Shown here piece after piece: positions 61,120-64,000 of a stretch of 64,000 nucleotides of DNA. Source of the stretch: Rhizobium sp. (GTDB taxonomy: Bacteria; Pseudomonadota; Alphaproteobacteria; Rhizobiales; Rhizobiaceae); the NCBI GenBank assembly GCA_019739215.1, contig JAHHDR010000021.1, positions 1 through 64,000 of the forward strand, in the 5' to 3' direction. Under the pieces are notes generated by a model. The model ran no database searches, had not been told where the DNA came from, and saw only the letters and a list, made by a program, of their open reading frames with translations. The position numbers were made by a program, and so were the translations under genes. The number at the start of each line of letters is the position of its first letter. Position 1 is the first letter of the stretch.

Positions 61120-61535
61120 TCACAGTGGCGAAAGCTCCTCGGCCGTGGCGCCGCACCGCGCCGAGCTGTCGCGCCGCCCGAGGCCTCCGTCGCCGCCATC
61201 ACTGCGCACCTCCGACCACGGGCGCGTTGCAGACCACATCGCGCGATCTGCCCGGTCTTAGGCTCGCCGAGCATTTCGATCGCCATTTCCGAATTGGTCT
61301 CGGCGCCGCCGAGATCGACGAGGATCGCGACGCCCTGGTCCGACCACGCCTTGTCGATGGCTGCCATGATCGCCTCGACCGAGGTCCCCAGGCCGCCGTC
61401 GGGGTTACCCCCACACCAGGCCAATGGCACTTCCTCGCCCACCATCTGGCGAACCATGTCGGCAGCACCCTGCGCGACGAGCGGCGAGTGCGAGACGATG
61501 ACGATGCCGACATTCTGATCTGATGAGCCGTTCAT
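61120..61535 (-). CDS. dhaM: Dihydroxyacetone kinase phosphotransfer subunit DhaM (C-terminus frame-disrupted)
   Basis: VGIVIVSHSPLVAQGAADMVRQMVG...VAILVDLGGAETNSEMAIEMLGEPKTGQIA, then DVVCNAPVV and MAATEASGGAT in other frames. Confidence 0.85.
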
Positions 61536-62158
61536 CGGCGCTTCTCCATGAAATCTGCTATGGCTGCCGTCAGCAGCGCGACCGAGCGCGAACCCGGATC
61601 CATATGGCCGACGGAACGCTCGCCGAGAAACGACGCGCGTCCCCGCGTGGCGAGGACGGACACCGTCGCCTCCGCGGCAGCGTTGGCCGCCCTGACGACA
61701 CCGGCGCCGTCGGCGCCTGCGTCCAGCGCATCGGCGATCGGATAGAGCACGTCGAGCATGGTCTTCTGGCCCTTTTCCGACTTGCCACGCGCCGCGACAC
61801 TGTCGACCGCCTTGCGGAAGGCGGTGTTGAAGGCCGTCCGATCCGGCGTCTCGCCGATCTCCTTGCCCAGGGTCATGACAAGCGTGCCGAACAGCGGGCC
61901 GGAGGCGCCGCCCACGGTCATCACCAGCTTCATGCCGGCCGCCTTCAGGGCCTCGCCGAGCGGCTTGGCCGCTATCGCATCGCTGTCAGCCGCCAGCGCC
62001 TCGAAGCCGCGCTTCATGTTGTGCCCATGGTCGCCATCGCCGATGGCGGAGTCGAGCGCGGTTAATTCGTCGGCATGGTCCGCCACAAGGGCGGACAGCG
62101 TCCCGATCAGGTCCTTGATGTCGGCAGGGTCGAATGTCTTTGTCATCAGCCTATCCAT
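61532..62158 (-). CDS. dhaL: Dihydroxyacetone kinase subunit DhaL
   Basis: LDSAIGDGDHGHNMKRGFEA; GGASGPLFGTLV; RGRASFLGERSVGHMDPGSRSVALL. Confidence 0.94.
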   Translation of the reverse strand: MDRLMTKTFDPADIKDLIGTLSALVADHADELTALDSAIGDGDHGHNMKRGFEALAADSDAIAAKPLGEALKAAGMKLVMTVGGASGPLFGTLVMTLGKEIGETPDRTAFNTAFRKAVDSVAARGKSEKGQKTMLDVLYPIADALDAGADGAGVVRAANAAAEATVSVLATRGRASFLGERSVGHMDPGSRSVALLTAAIADFMEKRR

Positions 62159-63175
62159 TTATCCGATCCGCCTGCCATCCGCGCCGAAATAGAGCGGTTG
62201 GTGAGCGTCAGCGTCACCCGGTCGCCCGCCTTGAGCGGCGAATAGGGGTCGGCGAGACTCAGGAGCTTCGTGCCCTGGCATTTCAGGTGCAAGTGCTTCT
62301 GGTCGCCAAGATGTTCGATCCAGTCGATCTCGGCATTGGCGGCCCCGTTCGTTGCCGCCTGGAGGTCGAGATGCTCGGTCCTCACGCCGATCGTTTTCGT
62401 CGCGGCGGGCATGGAAAGGGAAGGAAACAGCGCGGGATCCACGAGATTGATCTGCGGCTGGCCGAGCCGGGCCGCCACATGCAGGTTGGCCGGCCGCTCG
62501 TAGATCTCGCGCGGGGATCCGACCTGGATCAGTTCGCCCTCGTAGGCAAAATGCCGATCCGGTCGGCCATGGTCATGGCCTCGATCTGGTCATGCGTGAC
62601 ATAGAGCATCGTCGCGCCGAGATCGTTCTGGATGCGCTTGAGCTCGAGCCGGAGATCCGAGCGCAGCTTGGCGTCGAGCGATGACAGCGGCTCGTCCATC
62701 AGGAACACGCTTGGTTCGCGCACCAGTGCCCGGCCGATCGCCACGCGCTGCATCTCGCCACCCGACAGTTTCGTCGCCTTGTTCTCAAGCTTGTGGCCGA
62801 TGCGCACCATCGCCGCCGTCTCGCGCACACCGCCGGTCGATCGCCGCCTTGTCCATCTTCCGCGCCGGCGATTGCAGCGGGAAGGCAAGGTTCTCGTAGA
62901 CCGTCAGGTGCGGGTACAGCGAATACTGCTGGAAGACGAAAGCCGTGTCGCGCGCCGAGGGCGGCAGGTCGTTGACCCGTTCTCCGCCGATCAGGATATT
63001 GCCGCCGTCGGCCTTTTCGAGGCCCGCGATGAGACGCAGCGTCGTCGTCTTGCCGGCGCCTGTCGGCCCGAGCAGCACGACGAATTCGCCGTCAAGGATG
63101 TCGAGCGAGATGCCCTTGATCGCCTCGTTGTCGCCGAAAGTCTTGCTCACACCCTTGGAGCGCTATGTCAGCCAT
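62146..63175 (-). CDS. Sugar/glycerol-type ABC transporter ATP-binding protein (several apparent frameshifts)
   Basis: [58 protein letters not shown]-like C-terminus, each in a different ORF. Confidence 0.85.
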
Positions 63176-64000
63176 TGTGCCCTCCGTCATGCAGCGCGGT
63201 GCGGATCGCCCGGCCGGAACTCTCTTCGAACAGCGACAGTTTCGGCCCGTCGAAAGTCAGGCCGACAGTGTCGCCGGCCATGAACTCGCGCGACGATGAG
63301 GTTCGCGCCTTGATCATCGTGCCGCCGAGATCGACCGCCACGATCTGCGATGTCCCGAGATAGGCGGTCTCGAACACCTGGCCCCGCAGCCCGGAGCGAT
63401 CGTCGAAGCGGATATGCTCGGGCCGCACGCCCAGCGCCAGCCGGGTCGGCGCGACGTCCTCGCGAAGCTCGGGCACGACGACCGTCTGTCCCTCGATGGT
63501 GACACTGGTGTCGCCCTTCCTCAAACCGCCCTCGAAGCGAATGAAATTCATCGGCGGCGAGCCGATGAAGTCGGCGACGAACATGGTCGCCGGGCGGTTG
63601 TAGATTTCCTCCGGCGTGCCGTACTGCTCGATCACGCCATTGCTCATGACCGCGATCTTGTCGGCCATCGACATCGCTTCGAGCTGGTCGTGGGTGACAT
63701 AGACGGTGGTGGCGCCGATGCGGCTGTGCAACTCGCGCAACTCATGCACCATCTTGTCGCGGAACTCGGTGTCGAGCGTACCGAGCGGTTCGTCCATCAG
63801 AAAGCAGGCCGGTCGCCGGACGATCGCGCGGCCGAGCGCCACGCGCTGCCGGTCGCCGCCGGCAAGGCCCGAGACCGAGCGGTTCGAGCAGGTGGCTGAT
63901 CTGCAGCAGCCTGGCGGTCTCCTCGACGCGGGTCCTGATCTCGTCGCGGGGCATGCCCTGGTTGACCAGCGGATAGGCCATGTTCTTGCGCACGTTCATA
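63168..64000 (-). CDS. Sugar/glycerol-type ABC transporter ATP-binding protein (partial, one apparent frameshift)
   Basis: [41 protein letters not shown], then [42 protein letters not shown] in another frame. Confidence 0.87.

Overview
This is a GC-rich alphaproteobacterial, probably Rhizobiaceae-like, chromosomal window with about 45 protein genes. I see no rRNA, tRNA, CRISPR array or prophage. From left to right it contains: a partial homocysteine S-methyltransferase; the cytochrome c maturation block ccmI-ccmE-ccmF-ccmH; a DegP protease; a two-component pair; glnE; an RTX-type protein; a PleC-like hybrid-free sensor kinase; and pepN. These are followed by an orphan CoxL/XdhA-like molybdoenzyme subunit and two transporters. 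Next is a compact unit of a MliC-like secreted protein, an amidoligase and a small Tat-signal protein, convergent with an Hsp70-like gene. Then come ETF-QO, an L,D-transpeptidase, transporters, AMP nucleosidase, a group III truncated globin and a mini-Sel1 protein with a hairpin leader. The inositol catabolic block (iolB, E, D, C, R plus a Gfo/Idh/MocA dehydrogenase) follows, with a RIME-like palindromic element inside it. A very large caspase-Sel1-peptidoglycan-binding-like protein, a second RTX protein and a PTS-type dihydroxyacetone kinase operon (own HPr, EI and an HTH-like protein) with two ABC ATPases end the window. The most interesting candidates are the amidoligase/Tat-peptide/MliC operon, the duplicated caspase-Sel1 protein, the self-contained Dha phosphorelay with an embedded HTH-like protein, and the hairpin-led mini-Sel1 gene. 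Single-base frame disruptions cluster in ccmE/ccmF, at glnE, and in the terminal 3 kb. They look more like sequence errors than biology but need checking.
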